Shown piece after piece: positions 53,402 through 63,463 of a DNA stretch of 64,000 nucleotides. This DNA is from Danxiaibacter flavus (GTDB taxonomy: Bacteria > Bacteroidota > Bacteroidia > Chitinophagales > Chitinophagaceae): NCBI RefSeq assembly GCF_041060425.1, contig NZ_JAULBC010000009.1, positions 62,001 to 126,000 of the forward strand. Reading direction: 5' to 3'. The position numbers were made by a program, and so were the translations under genes. Below the pieces are notes generated by a model. The model was not told the DNA's origin and made no database searches. It saw only the letters and a program-made list of their open reading frames with translations. Each line of letters begins with the position of its first letter. Position 1 is the first letter of the stretch.

Positions 53402-55798
53402 ATGCTTAGAAGCTATTTTAAAACAGCTATAAGGAATTTATCCCGGCATAAAGTGTATACCGTTATTAATATTTCGGGACTTGCTATTGGTCTCGCCGCA
53501 TTTTGGTTGATTGTATTGTATGTAGGTGATGAAATCAGTTTCGATCGCTATAACGAAAATGCGGATCGCATAGTCAGAGTGGTTCAGCATGCAAGATGGG
53601 CTGGTAATGAAATACATGAAGCGCCCACTTCTGCTCCTTTTGCACCTGAACTTAAAGAACATTTTCCTGAAATTGAGGAAGCAACCCGCATTATAACTGA
53701 AGGTAATGGCATCATCAAGTATGGCGATAAAACAATTAAGGTGGATGATATGGTGTTCGCGGATAAGAACATATTTAATGTCTTCACGTTTCCTTTTTTG
53801 TATGGCAATGCAGAAACGGCACTTGCTTCACCCGGATCAATTGTGATTACGGAAGAACTTGCGACTGCACTGTTCGGTAGTACAGCGAATGCATTGAATC
53901 AAACCATCTATTTAGACAATAATGAACCGAATAAAATAACAGGAGTTATCAAGGATATCCCGCAGAATTCTCATCTCCGTTTTCGTGGCATTCGTGTGCT
54001 TGCACCTGATTACACTGCTGGTTGGCAAAACTTTAATTTGTACACTTACCTGTTATTAAAAAAAGGAACAGATTATAAAGCCCTTGAAACGAAAATGCCG
54101 CAGTTTGCCGCTGAAACAATTCAGAAGCTTATGAGGATTGATGACTATCGAATAGAGCTACAGCCACTTACCTCTATTCACCTTCATTCCAATTTAGCGT
54201 TTGAAGTAAGTGCCAATGGAAGTATTAAAAGGATTTACATGTTTGTTGCTATTGCTGCGCTCATATTGATCATTGCGATCATCAATTACATGAATCTCGC
54301 TACAGCACGTTCTTCATCACGCATACGGGAAGTGGGTACACGTAAAGCAATTGGTTCTGGAAGAACAGCCCTTGCGACTATGTTTATGTTTGAATCTGTG
54401 CTTGTAACAATTTTAGCTGCATGTGCTGCAGTCTTGCTGGTTACCGTTGCATTGCCTTTCTTTAACACGCTTACAGGAAAATTGTTGTCAATATGGAGGT
54501 TTGGAAAGATGAATACCCTGGTTGTTCTGGCTGCCTTCTCTTTAATCGTCGGCATTGTAAGCGGATTGTATCCATCGCTGTTTTTATCCCGTTTTAAAAC
54601 TATCCCTGCGCTTAAAGGCCAGATGGGGAATATGTTCGCAAGCATAGTTTTCAGAAAATCGCTCGTCGTATTTCAATTTGTTATTACAGTTGTAATGATC
54701 TGTGGTTCAGTAATAATCTACAGACAATTGAATTATGCGTTAAAAGCCGACCTGGGATTTAATAAGGAGCAGGTACTTACATTTCATATTGATGACCGGA
54801 ATGTAAGAAACCAAACAGCGGCTTTAAAAGCTCAATTAATGCAGAATCCAGCAATTGAAAATGTTGCTATGGCCGGCAATCCGATTGGGAATAATGACAT
54901 AGGTGGATTAGGTTATTATTTCGAAACGGAGCAAGGAGATTTTGCAACTAACACTACAATAGCAGAAGAGTTAATGATAGATGCTGACTATTTGCCTGCG
55001 ATGGACATAAAACTTTTGCAGGGAAGAAATTTTTCAGCAAACATAACATCCGATAAATACGGCGCAGCAATGATTAATGAAACCCTGATGAATCAATTAG
55101 GGTGGAAGAATGCCGTAGGAAAAAAGCTGAAGTTCAGGATTGATGATAAAGGTACAACCGCAGAAAGAACTGTGGTAGGTGTAATCAAAGATTTCCATAC
55201 TTATTCCTTACAGCATAAGGTTGAACCGATGGTTATGCTGATGCCTCCTGCACCTTCCGAAGAAGACAATGTATATGTGAAGATTGCTAAAGGAAAAACC
55301 GCAGCAGCGCTGGATTATATTACGAAAGCCTTTCAGAAGTTTGATAAACAAAATACGCCTCAGTTCCATTTTCTTGATGCGAATTTTGCAAGACAATATG
55401 CCGCAGAGAAGAAGCAGGGTGAGATTGCATTAATATTCACGGTGCTTGCTGTTATCATTGCATGCCTTGGATTGTTTGGGTTGGCCACATTTACTGCTGC
55501 ACAACGGGTTAAAGAAATCGGCATACGGAAAGTGCTCGGTGCAAGCGCTGCAAGTATTGTGCAAATGCTTTCCAAAGACTTTTTAAAACTTGTGGCAATT
55601 GCTTCTATAATTGCTTTTCCTATTGCCTGGCTTGCTATGAATCAATGGTTGCAAGGATTCGCTTATCGTATAGATATTGAGTGGTGGATATTTATTGCAG
55701 CAGGTATCCTTGTGCTTTTAATTGCATTAGCCACAATAGGATTTCAATCACTTCGGGCTGCTTCAGCTAATCCTGTAGAAAGTTTGCGGAATGAGTAG
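53402..55798 (+). CDS. MacB/FtsX-like ABC transporter permease
   Basis: 798 residues, the double-length Bacteroidota type. It starts MLRSYFKTAIRNLSRHKVYTVINISGLAIGLAAFWLI, has a periplasmic MacB-PCD domain (about 45-250), three membrane helices with ATARSSSRIREVGTRKAIGSGR, a second periplasmic domain (about 440-660), and a final FtsX part with RVKEIGIRKVLGASAASIVQML ending in VESLRNE. Such permeases work in mechanotransmission or export of peptides and lipoproteins with a separate ATPase, not seen here. A REP family begins right after the stop. Confidence 0.93.
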   Translation: MLRSYFKTAIRNLSRHKVYTVINISGLAIGLAAFWLIVLYVGDEISFDRYNENADRIVRVVQHARWAGNEIHEAPTSAPFAPELKEHFPEIEEATRIITEGNGIIKYGDKTIKVDDMVFADKNIFNVFTFPFLYGNAETALASPGSIVITEELATALFGSTANALNQTIYLDNNEPNKITGVIKDIPQNSHLRFRGIRVLAPDYTAGWQNFNLYTYLLLKKGTDYKALETKMPQFAAETIQKLMRIDDYRIELQPLTSIHLHSNLAFEVSANGSIKRIYMFVAIAALILIIAIINYMNLATARSSSRIREVGTRKAIGSGRTALATMFMFESVLVTILAACAAVLLVTVALPFFNTLTGKLLSIWRFGKMNTLVVLAAFSLIVGIVSGLYPSLFLSRFKTIPALKGQMGNMFASIVFRKSLVVFQFVITVVMICGSVIIYRQLNYALKADLGFNKEQVLTFHIDDRNVRNQTAALKAQLMQNPAIENVAMAGNPIGNNDIGGLGYYFETEQGDFATNTTIAEELMIDADYLPAMDIKLLQGRNFSANITSDKYGAAMINETLMNQLGWKNAVGKKLKFRIDDKGTTAERTVVGVIKDFHTYSLQHKVEPMVMLMPPAPSEEDNVYVKIAKGKTAAALDYITKAFQKFDKQNTPQFHFLDANFARQYAAEKKQGEIALIFTVLAVIIACLGLFGLATFTAAQRVKEIGIRKVLGASAASIVQMLSKDFLKLVAIASIIAFPIAWLAMNQWLQGFAYRIDIEWWIFIAAGILVLLIALATIGFQSLRAASANPVESLRNE

Positions 55799-55830
55799 TA
55801 GATGTGTTAAGGTTTCATGAGTTTTAATTT

Positions 55831-55855
55831 CGTGGTTCGTGAGACACGAGCCACG
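55831..55855. repeat. REP element, family 2, copy 1
   Basis: CGTGGYTCGTG/CACGAGCCACG palindrome with a short centre, followed by GCGATA. Confidence 0.85.
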
Positions 55856-55962
55856 GCGATAGTAAATGCGTTAAGGTTTCATTGTTTACAGTTTGGTAAG
55901 GAGTTTATGTGGTTGAATTCTTGCGCCATTAAATAAATACAGTCTTACGTGAGTTTTAATTT

Positions 55963-55987
55963 CGTGGTTCGTGAGGCACGAGCCACG
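55963..55987. repeat. REP element, family 2, copy 2
   Basis: Same palindrome as copy 1 with one difference in the centre (GAGGCACG), in the same orientation, 132 bases on. Confidence 0.85.
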
Positions 55988-56054
55988 GCGATAAAATAGT
56001 ATATGTCATTACCCTCACGCCGGGGTTTATCTCTCGAACCTTTTCAACGCCGCC

Positions 56055-56077
56055 GAGGTTCGTGTCTCACGAACCTT
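56055..56077. repeat. REP element, family 2, copy 3 (inverted)
   Basis: GGTTCGTGTCTCACGAACC with TTTTC after it; inverted with respect to copies 1 and 2, making a BIME-like pair. Confidence 0.82.
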
Positions 56078-56168
56078 TTCTTGTATGATTTCCCCGTTTT
56101 TTATATATCTACCTTGAGTAGATTAATGCTCCTAAACGCCCTACATTGCTTTCTCAACCCTATCACAA

Positions 56169-56729
56169 ATGTCAAATGAGATTTTTACCCCTCATCGTAA
56201 ATCCTATATGTCGACTGGCGAAATATTTTTCTGGACAGCAACCATAAACAGTTGGCAATTACTTTTATGGGATGATAGATACAAAAATGTAATTGTCAAT
56301 TCCTTGCGCTATTTAAGTGAAAAAGGAAAGATAGACTTGTTCGCTTTCGTAATAATGCCAAATCATATCCATTTGATCTGGCGGACGAATGAGCTAAATG
56401 GCAAAGAAACTGCTCAGGGATCCTTTTTAAAATTCACTGCTCATGAGTTCAGGCGAATGTTGCTTAACGAAGACGGACGCGAGTTGAAGAAGTATGCGGT
56501 AACTGCTCACAATAAACGACATGAGTTTTGGCAGCGGGATTCTTTGGCTATTCATTTGTACTCCGGAAAGGTAGCGTACCAGAAAATGAATTATATACAT
56601 AATAACCCCGTTACTGAACGCTGGAAATTGGTTAAAGACCCTTGTGATTATATTTATTCTTCAGCGTCCTTTTATGAGAAAGGTGAAAAACGTTACGATT
56701 TTTTAGAGGATTTGCGGAATGAGTTTTAG
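56169..56729 (+). CDS. REP-associated tyrosine transposase (RAYT 2, Y1/HUH type)
   Basis: 186 residues. N-terminal IFFWTATINSWQLLLWDDRYKNVIVNSLRYLSEKGKIDLFAFVIMPNHIHLIWR carries the HUH motif (H66, H68). The C-terminal segment VAYQKMNYIHNNPVTERWKLV has the likely catalytic tyrosine and the NNP signature of IS200-like transposases. It is clearly different from RAYT 1 and is surrounded by a different REP family, with three copies upstream and at least two downstream. Its product should act on those hairpins. Confidence 0.9.
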   Translation: MSNEIFTPHRKSYMSTGEIFFWTATINSWQLLLWDDRYKNVIVNSLRYLSEKGKIDLFAFVIMPNHIHLIWRTNELNGKETAQGSFLKFTAHEFRRMLLNEDGRELKKYAVTAHNKRHEFWQRDSLAIHLYSGKVAYQKMNYIHNNPVTERWKLVKDPCDYIYSSASFYEKGEKRYDFLEDLRNEF

Positions 56730-56751
56730 TGGTTTTGTATGGTTTTAATTT

Positions 56752-56776
56752 CGTGGTTCGTGAGACACGAACCACG
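56752..56776. repeat. REP element, family 2, copy 4
   Basis: CGTGGTTCGTG/CACGAACCACG perfect arms, 22 bases after the RAYT 2 stop, same orientation as copies 1 and 2. Confidence 0.87.
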
Positions 56777-56835
56777 GCGATAAGCATATGTCATTGCGAC
56801 CAAGCCAAGGTTCGTCTTACAAACCTTTTCAACGC

Positions 56836-56858
56836 CAAGGTTCGTGTTTCACGAACCT
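56836..56858. repeat. REP element, family 2, copy 5 (inverted)
   Basis: AAGGTTCGTG/CACGAACCTT perfect ten-base arms around TTT, inverted like copy 3, completing a head-to-head pair with copy 4. Confidence 0.87.
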
Positions 56859-57042
56859 TTTCTTTCCATAACTATACTGCCAGCGCACACCATTTGATTT
56901 CTTCGATTTTTATTTAAATACAGTGAGTAGACCGAAATTCCGAAACACTTTACTTGCTTTCTCAGTTCTATTTCTGAGCCCTGGTTCGTGTCTGGCGAAA
57001 TCAAGAAGAATTGAAAGCAATTACATGGGTCTTAGAGTCCCG

Positions 57043-58305
57043 TTATAAATAACTTAACCACCATTGGGAATGTGTTGCTCTGTATTTGCTGAACCGTTTG
57101 CAAGGTTTGTATAGAAGAACAACAAGGCCTATCCAGATAAGGTATACAACCGGTAGTTCAAATCCAAAATGGAAAGGCCTGAATACTGCAAATGAATTAG
57201 GATCAACCGCTTCTTTAAACCTGTGACCACTTGCAAAGAACACAATCATGCAGAGAACATGTATACTGTAAAAATGGATGATATAATAAAAGAAGGGTAC
57301 TTTGCCGTAAACAGTAAAAATATCAGTAAGCTTACTTCGTCTCTTTTCAAAAAATGCAAGCAATAAAATAGAAGGGCCTATCGTCATGCAAGAGAAGACG
57401 ATAGAGGGCGGATACTTGGTTGTGTTTAAAAAAGAAAGAAAAGTTGTGATGTTATCTTTTTGTGTAGACCATGGCGCCGGATCCCCATATGAATTAAGCA
57501 ACCTTAAAATAATGAAAGCGGCAACTGTCGTCAATCCGATAACTGTTAATAATCGTTGGCGTCTTGCTGAATCTACTGTCTTATTGAATATCCTGCCTGC
57601 GGAATAACCCAAAAGCATAACGCCTGTCCATGGAATTGCGGTGTAAAAAACTAAAAACATCCTGTTGCTGCTTATTGGAAAAACGCCGCGCGGCCCCACT
57701 ACGAGCAGCTGAAACAGTTTGCCGGCAGTGGTGGTATCGGATACTTTTACGTAGTCAAATATATTATGGCCGAGAAAAATTACAGCGCCGGTTATTAGAA
57801 TTACTAATGGTGAAGTGCCAACAAATAGGCCAAGAATAATCATGCTAAGGCCGATGGCCCAGATTACCTGAAGTATAATAATGTTATAGAACGGGTTAAA
57901 TGTGATGCCAAATGTTACAACCACCATTTCAACAAGTATCAGCCACAATCCGCGTTTTATAAGAAACGACCGCAGCTCAGCTTTTGTCTTTTTTAACCCT
58001 GAGAGGTAAGCGGAGATACCTGAAAGGAAGACGAAGGTTGGTGCGCAAAAATGGGTTACCCACCTCGTGAAAAATAGCAGGGGAGTGGTCGTAGCCATAT
58101 CTGTGGGGTCTCCGTCCATTCCATGTATATGGAAAAAATCCCTTACATGGTCCAGCGCCATAATGATCATTATAATGCCTCTGAGAATATCTACGGATTG
58201 TATTCTGTATTTCAGAGCAGTAGCAGAAGGCTCCTGTATAAGCTTATTTGGTTGCAAAGCAGTACGATTTATATACAAAGTAATGAAAATTACTTCGTCA
58301 ATCAT
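57043..58305 (-). CDS. DUF1624/heparan-acetyltransferase-like membrane protein
   Basis: 420 residues with about ten helices. The conserved start of the membrane part is YRIQSVDILRGIIMIIMALDHVRDFFH, followed by RWVTHFCAPTFVFLSGISAYLSG and RGLWLILVEM. This is the DUF1624 pattern related to the lysosomal heparan-alpha-glucosaminide N-acetyltransferase family; the His after ALDH would be the acyl-transfer residue. It may acylate a glycan at the membrane, but the substrate is unknown. It follows a terminator that insulates it from the giant gene upstream on the same strand. Confidence 0.86.
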   Translation of the reverse strand: MIDEVIFITLYINRTALQPNKLIQEPSATALKYRIQSVDILRGIIMIIMALDHVRDFFHIHGMDGDPTDMATTTPLLFFTRWVTHFCAPTFVFLSGISAYLSGLKKTKAELRSFLIKRGLWLILVEMVVVTFGITFNPFYNIIILQVIWAIGLSMIILGLFVGTSPLVILITGAVIFLGHNIFDYVKVSDTTTAGKLFQLLVVGPRGVFPISSNRMFLVFYTAIPWTGVMLLGYSAGRIFNKTVDSARRQRLLTVIGLTTVAAFIILRLLNSYGDPAPWSTQKDNITTFLSFLNTTKYPPSIVFSCMTIGPSILLLAFFEKRRSKLTDIFTVYGKVPFFYYIIHFYSIHVLCMIVFFASGHRFKEAVDPNSFAVFRPFHFGFELPVVYLIWIGLVVLLYKPCKRFSKYRATHSQWWLSYL

Positions 58306-58341
58306 AACGTCGTCACTAAACCCATTTTAGACGAATCAGTA

Positions 58342-58379
58342 AAAAAGGCATAAGTATATTGTTGTACTTATGCCTTTTT
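58342..58379 (-). terminator. Intrinsic terminator after the giant DUF11 gene
   Basis: AAAAAGGCATAAGTA/TACTTATGCCTTTTT, a perfect 15-base stem, located just after the stop at 58385 on the minus strand. Confidence 0.9.
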
Positions 58380-58384
58380 ATTAA

Positions 58385-61300
58385 CTAACGGTTATCTGAT
58401 AAAAGCTTGAGTGTTTTAATTGTATGGTCTGTTTTTAGTTGAAGAATATAGATTCCTGAAGCGAGGTACGGCATTTGCCAACGAATGCTGTGATTACCTG
58501 CGGTAGTAATCTGATTTGCGATAATAGTAGATACTATCCTGCCTGTTGCTGCATTGACAACAACAAGTTGCACGCGACTTTGTGCAGGTAGATAGAAATG
58601 AACAGTAGTAGAAGCGTTAACCGGATTTGGATAAGCGGTCAACGAAACTTCATTTTCCTTTTCCTGATTATAACCAGCTTTGTCTGTTTGTTGGTGCAGG
58701 TTGTTTCCAAAAGCTTTTCTGGCAATAGCCGCGCTACTTTGAATTGTTATTGATGCCTGATCATCTTCTGCCGGATTGTGGTTGTTAGGCGATGAATCCG
58801 GATCAGATTGGTCTGTAAGAATTACTTCTGCTGTATTGGTAATATTGCCGGTTTGGGTAACTGTGGCGGTAATGGTAATATATGCCTTTGCACCTTTGAA
58901 GAGGTGATTGATTTTCCACGTGCCATTGCTTGCAGTGTATGTTCCGGCGGATATTTTCACCGCATTAAATGTTAATCCGGCTGGAGCTATTTCACTCAGA
59001 ATAATGTTTGTTGCAGTTGCCGGACCGCGGTTGAACAATATGCCTGTAATGGTTACCTGATCGCCGGGAGCTGCCTGTAACGTGCTTGCGGTGAGACTGA
59101 GCTCAAGATCAGCCTGTGTTGTTTGGAGTGATTTTACATTTACTGATGACTGATCATCCTCTGTAGAAATGCCATTGTCAGGAGATGAATCGGGATCTGG
59201 TTGATCACTTGCTGCAACTTCAGCCGTGTTTGTTAATGTTCCCGGGATCATTGTAGTTGCATTGATCATGAGTGTTTCACTTGCTCCTGCAGTTAATTGA
59301 CTTACAGTCCATATGCCTGTTGTAATATCAAAACTTCCTGCTGATGCGATTACTTTATTAAATACCAATCCTTTTGATGACAGATCTTTTACAGCTATGC
59401 CTGTTGCTGTTTCCGGTCCTTTGTTGGACAAGGTTATAGTAAAGTTTACATCATCTCCGGATACAACGATGGCCTTGTCTACTTGCTTGTTAAGCTCAAG
59501 ATCCGCGGGCTTGGTTAGCAATGATCTGATTACAACGGTGGCCTGGTCATCTTCATTCGGGTTGTTATTTCCCGGCGAAGAATCGGTGTCCTTTTGATCG
59601 CTTGCAACCACTTCGGCAGTGTTTTCAAATACGCCATCTTTTGTGGTATTACCAGTAAAAGTGGCTACAGCATGAGCTCCCTTGAACAAATGGTTAAGTT
59701 TCCAAATGCCTGTTGTTGCATTGTAAGTACCAGCTGAAACTTTTACATTGGTTAAACTGACAGCTGATGGAATTATATCACGCACCTGGATATTTGTAGC
59801 TGTTGCCGGTCCCCTGTTAAATATAGAGATGGTGAAAATGATCTGATCTCCTACACCAACCTGCGTTCTGTTTGCGGTCTTGGTAATTTCCAGATCAGCC
59901 TCAGCACCTTGTTGTGGTGTAACCTGAACGGTTACTGTGGCCTGGTCATCTTCATTTGGATTATGATTATTCGGTGAAGAATCCGGATCTGGCTGTCCGG
60001 CAGCAGTAACTTCCGCAGTATTGGTTATGTTGCCAGTCTGTGTTGTTGTACCTGTAGCAGTCAATGTTGCCTGTCCACCGCTAACAACTGAGCCAACGGC
60101 CCAAACGCTTGTGTTTTTATCGTAAACGCCGGTAGATGTAGTTACATCGGTAATGCTAATGCCTGCCGGAATTTTATCAGTCACAACAATGCCTGTTCCG
60201 TTAGCCGGTCCTTTGTTGCTTAAGGTCACTGTAAAAACAACGGTGCCTCCAACGGTAATTTGAGACTTATCCACCTTTTTCGTCAACTCAAGATCTGCGC
60301 TTTCAGGAGTGCCTTCAGCCTGAATACACTTGCTAAACTCGCTGGTGTTATTGTTGGCATCTGTTGCAGTGGCCGTAACTGAAGCGCCGTTAGCAAGGGT
60401 TACTCCGTTAATCAGCGCTACAAATGTTGCGTTACCACCTCCGTCAGTAGTCACCTGTTTTGAGCCAATCAATATTTGTCCTTCTCCAAAGCCGGATGGG
60501 CTGCAATGATCGTTCGTGAAAAACTGAATGTTAAATATTGTATTCGCGGTGCTGTTTAAAGTGCCTGCAATTGAAGTGCTTCCGCCGCTGGAATTGACCG
60601 ATGTGAGCACAGGAAAATTTTGCAGGTTATTGGGGCCTGTGTCTGCGTCTCCATTATCGTTAGCAGTAACACCATCATTGCCGAGATCAATTCCCAGTGT
60701 TGCATTTCCAAAGATGGAATTTGAAGTAAGCGATGTCCCGGTTCCGTTACCCGCAAGTACAACACCAGTTTTATTTCCACTTATAATATTGTTGGTCACG
60801 GTTCCAACTGCTGCATCCAACATAACAATGCCATTGCCGTTATTTTCGATTGTGTCGTTGTCAATGCTTGCTTCTGTTGCTCCGTCAAGAACAATTCCCG
60901 CACCAGTGTTGTCTGTTATTTTGCTGTTGGTTACACTATGTCTCAGGTTAATGTTCAGAAAATAAAGTGTTACATCAATGTCTTTGTTTCTGGTAGCATT
61001 AATTCTGTCTACTTCAACCCGGAATATATCCAGGCTGCTCTTTTCTCCCATGAGGCGCAATGCAGCCGCAGCGTTTAATGAAAAGTCACTTCCTCCGTTT
61101 ATTTTTAAATCTCCCTTTGCACCAGCTGAAGCGGCAAGGCCCAAAGCGAGTCCATCTTTCCCATTGCTGCTTCCGGTAATTTTACTAAGTGTAAATACAA
61201 CCTCTGCCTGTGCATCAAGATGTACGTTGCCTTTCATGCCTTCCGCCCCATTCTGAAGATAAAGATCTCCATTTACTATAATGCTGGCCTTAACGCCTGC

Positions 61301-62815
61301 TGCAAAATCCACTGCATAGGCACAACCAACACCCGCGTTTAATTTCCATTCATTGTTATTTAATTGTTTTGTACCGGCAGAACGGAACTTAATGTTACCA
61401 CCGTTCTGGCCATTAAGAACTGTGTCACCTGTTATTAGCCAGTTAATGGTACTGTTAATCGACTCATCAATCATGAGACCGGTTGAGTTTTTAAAGTGGA
61501 TATTGTCCTGGTAGTTAACCGTTATAACGCGTCCCTGTCCGAACGTAAATTTCGATCCTATTTTTACATCACCATTAATCTGATTTTTCTTGATGTCGTA
61601 GGTGCTGTTTGCGTCAAGAAAAATATCCATCCCAACGTCACCAATATTAGTGATGATGTTTCCCGTCACAGTTAGTAGCTCTCCGCTACGCGCGAAAATA
61701 CCTGCAAGGAATTTCGCAGTTGTTCCATCCCTTCCGACAAAATTTCCTTCCACGCGTACGCCTTTGGAAAGGCTTCCCTGCACAGTAATACCGTTGTTTT
61801 GGCCCACTATTTTATTTCCCTGATTGGTGCCCGTTCCCCCTATATTATTCTGCGGAGCATTGTCGTTTTGTATACCACCCTGACCGTTGGGTAGAAAATT
61901 ATTTTCTAAAAAATTCTGTCCTATCTTATTGCCATAGAGATTGTTGCCAGTAGCTCTGTTTGTCTGTCCAATCACTGTAGTATCCGGTCCGGCAATGCGA
62001 ATGCCATAACCGCCGTTGCTACAGATAACGTTGCCATCCAGTACACCTGAACCGCCGATAAGATTATTGGGTGTGTTGTCTATGAATATACCATCTCCGC
62101 CGTTTCCTGCTGCTACTGTCCCAGTGCTGTCCGTTCCTATAAAATTGTAATGAACATTGTGGCCGCCATCGCCAATTGGTGTGCCTGAAATATAAATACC
62201 GTTGCTGGCAAAGTTGTTAATAATGAAAAATGAAATATCAGATTTTCCGCCAAGCAGTTTTAATCCCATCGCACCGGCACCAGCCTGGCTGCCGTTTATT
62301 TCAATTCGGCGGGAAGGGCCAACAGTGTTAAGCCCCACTATGGTAACGGACCCCAGCACGGGCGGTAAAGCACCATTTCCTGAGCTACCAACCATAATAA
62401 CAATGCTGCCTGAACCGGGTGCATTTGGAATTGCGAAAATGATAGTATTGTGATCAAGGTTGCGGTTGGCATTGTGATTTTGTATTGCCGCACGAAACGT
62501 GCATTGATCTCCCGGCGTGTTGGGATCAGCATCGCAATGGCCATCGCTGAAGTCGTTGCCATCCGGATCTTCTGCATCACCCAAAGTGTTTACAACAAAC
62601 GTTTGGCCCGTTTGTGCATGCAGTTTTTCCGTTATGATTTGTGACGTGATCAAGGGTGCGAGACCCATTATTAAAAAGACCCGCAGGAAATTTCGTAGTC
62701 TTGCTGTTATACAGTGTAATCTGGTGTTTTTTACCAGTTGCAACTGGCTAATAGAAGGGATCGGATAGCCGGGCTTAGCTTTTTCTTGCGGAAGCAGCCC
62801 TGTAAGCATTTTCAT
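58385..62815 (-). CDS. Giant surface protein: CSLREA-like domain, beta-helix, four DUF11 repeats, type IX sorting tail
   Basis: About 1476 residues from MKMLTGLLPQ; an ATG at 62866 would add 17. A long leader holds a hydrophobic signal (FLRVFLIMGLAPLI). Next come a CSLREA-like segment (FVVNTLGDAEDPD...CTFRAAI), a parallel beta-helix region rich in NNIGG-type turns (about 130-800), and four DUF11 repeats each starting ADLEL/ADLEI, spaced about 130 residues. The C-terminal type IX secretion domain (YPNPVNAS...GIYILQLKTD...KTLKLL) predicts export through the outer membrane. Likely an adhesin or matrix protein. Monocistronic with a terminator. Confidence 0.92.
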   Translation of the reverse strand: MKMLTGLLPQEKAKPGYPIPSISQLQLVKNTRLHCITARLRNFLRVFLIMGLAPLITSQIITEKLHAQTGQTFVVNTLGDAEDPDGNDFSDGHCDADPNTPGDQCTFRAAIQNHNANRNLDHNTIIFAIPNAPGSGSIVIMVGSSGNGALPPVLGSVTIVGLNTVGPSRRIEINGSQAGAGAMGLKLLGGKSDISFFIINNFASNGIYISGTPIGDGGHNVHYNFIGTDSTGTVAAGNGGDGIFIDNTPNNLIGGSGVLDGNVICSNGGYGIRIAGPDTTVIGQTNRATGNNLYGNKIGQNFLENNFLPNGQGGIQNDNAPQNNIGGTGTNQGNKIVGQNNGITVQGSLSKGVRVEGNFVGRDGTTAKFLAGIFARSGELLTVTGNIITNIGDVGMDIFLDANSTYDIKKNQINGDVKIGSKFTFGQGRVITVNYQDNIHFKNSTGLMIDESINSTINWLITGDTVLNGQNGGNIKFRSAGTKQLNNNEWKLNAGVGCAYAVDFAAGVKASIIVNGDLYLQNGAEGMKGNVHLDAQAEVVFTLSKITGSSNGKDGLALGLAASAGAKGDLKINGGSDFSLNAAAALRLMGEKSSLDIFRVEVDRINATRNKDIDVTLYFLNINLRHSVTNSKITDNTGAGIVLDGATEASIDNDTIENNGNGIVMLDAAVGTVTNNIISGNKTGVVLAGNGTGTSLTSNSIFGNATLGIDLGNDGVTANDNGDADTGPNNLQNFPVLTSVNSSGGSTSIAGTLNSTANTIFNIQFFTNDHCSPSGFGEGQILIGSKQVTTDGGGNATFVALINGVTLANGASVTATATDANNNTSEFSKCIQAEGTPESADLELTKKVDKSQITVGGTVVFTVTLSNKGPANGTGIVVTDKIPAGISITDVTTSTGVYDKNTSVWAVGSVVSGGQATLTATGTTTQTGNITNTAEVTAAGQPDPDSSPNNHNPNEDDQATVTVQVTPQQGAEADLEITKTANRTQVGVGDQIIFTISIFNRGPATATNIQVRDIIPSAVSLTNVKVSAGTYNATTGIWKLNHLFKGAHAVATFTGNTTKDGVFENTAEVVASDQKDTDSSPGNNNPNEDDQATVVIRSLLTKPADLELNKQVDKAIVVSGDDVNFTITLSNKGPETATGIAVKDLSSKGLVFNKVIASAGSFDITTGIWTVSQLTAGASETLMINATTMIPGTLTNTAEVAASDQPDPDSSPDNGISTEDDQSSVNVKSLQTTQADLELSLTASTLQAAPGDQVTITGILFNRGPATATNIILSEIAPAGLTFNAVKISAGTYTASNGTWKINHLFKGAKAYITITATVTQTGNITNTAEVILTDQSDPDSSPNNHNPAEDDQASITIQSSAAIARKAFGNNLHQQTDKAGYNQEKENEVSLTAYPNPVNASTTVHFYLPAQSRVQLVVVNAATGRIVSTIIANQITTAGNHSIRWQMPYLASGIYILQLKTDHTIKTLKLLSDNR

Positions 62816-62866
62816 TTTGTTGTTTTTGAAATGAAAAATTTTAAGCAAACAGTGATTAACAGACAC

Positions 62867-63463
62867 AAGAATTACAGACCAGCTGAAGTGGTTTCCGATG
62901 GGGATTGTTTAATGAAAGATTCGGTAATACAAAAAGATGCATTACACAATTCGGCAGCGTTAACCTTAGCCTTTGGTTATTTATACAAGGCTTGTGGAAT
63001 AACTTAATCAGTGGCGTGTGGCCAGGCTATTGGTAAATACTATGGAGAAGATAAAGAGGCTATGGTCAAATCAATCGAATACGCTACTAAGTTACAAAAA
63101 ACGGCAGGCTATTGCAAATGTTTAGGCAGCTGTTTGGCTGTAAAATATTGACATGGTATAATAATTTTAATTCTATCTATTTTGCTGGATGCCAGGGGAA
63201 CAAGCGGAACGGGGCATTTTAACTTAAAAAGATCCGTTCCAAAATGTGCATAACTGTGATGTTTTTGCGTTAATATTTTACGCGGTACAACACTATTGCA
63301 GGATCTACAAATTGTTGCTCATTATACTTGTCTCGAAAATCCGTAATATTACATCCGGAGGCAAGAGAAGCTAATGTAAAAAGCATGTAACCGGCAATAA
63401 AAAAGTCGGGTAGCCTTGATGAATATCTGTTGCAATCTCATAAGTTTGAATAAATCTTGAATC
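62867..63463. other. Divergent intergenic region, no gene seen
   Basis: Nearly 600 bases between the giant surface-protein gene and the LacI regulator. A short frame of about 58 codons near 62830-63007 overlaps the other gene's start and has no family features. A small inverted repeat GGAACGG/CCGTTCC (63206-63240) is the only structure noted. Confidence 0.5.

Larger units (their letters stand above)
55799..56168. other. REP family 2 cluster upstream of RAYT 2
   Basis: This 370-base gap contains three copies of the CGTGGTTCGTGAGACACGA palindrome (listed separately). The first two are in direct orientation, each preceded by TTTTAATTT, and the third is inverted. No gene. Confidence 0.75.
56730..57042. 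other. REP family 2 cluster downstream of RAYT 2
   Basis: 313 bases with two clear palindromes (56752-56776 and 56836-56858) and two degenerate ones (about 56809-56825 and 56984-57000). No gene. Confidence 0.75.

Noticed and set aside
62738..63007. Frame overlapping the start of the giant surface-protein gene on the opposite strand
   Set aside because: It is antisense to a convincing signal-peptide region and has no recognisable domain.
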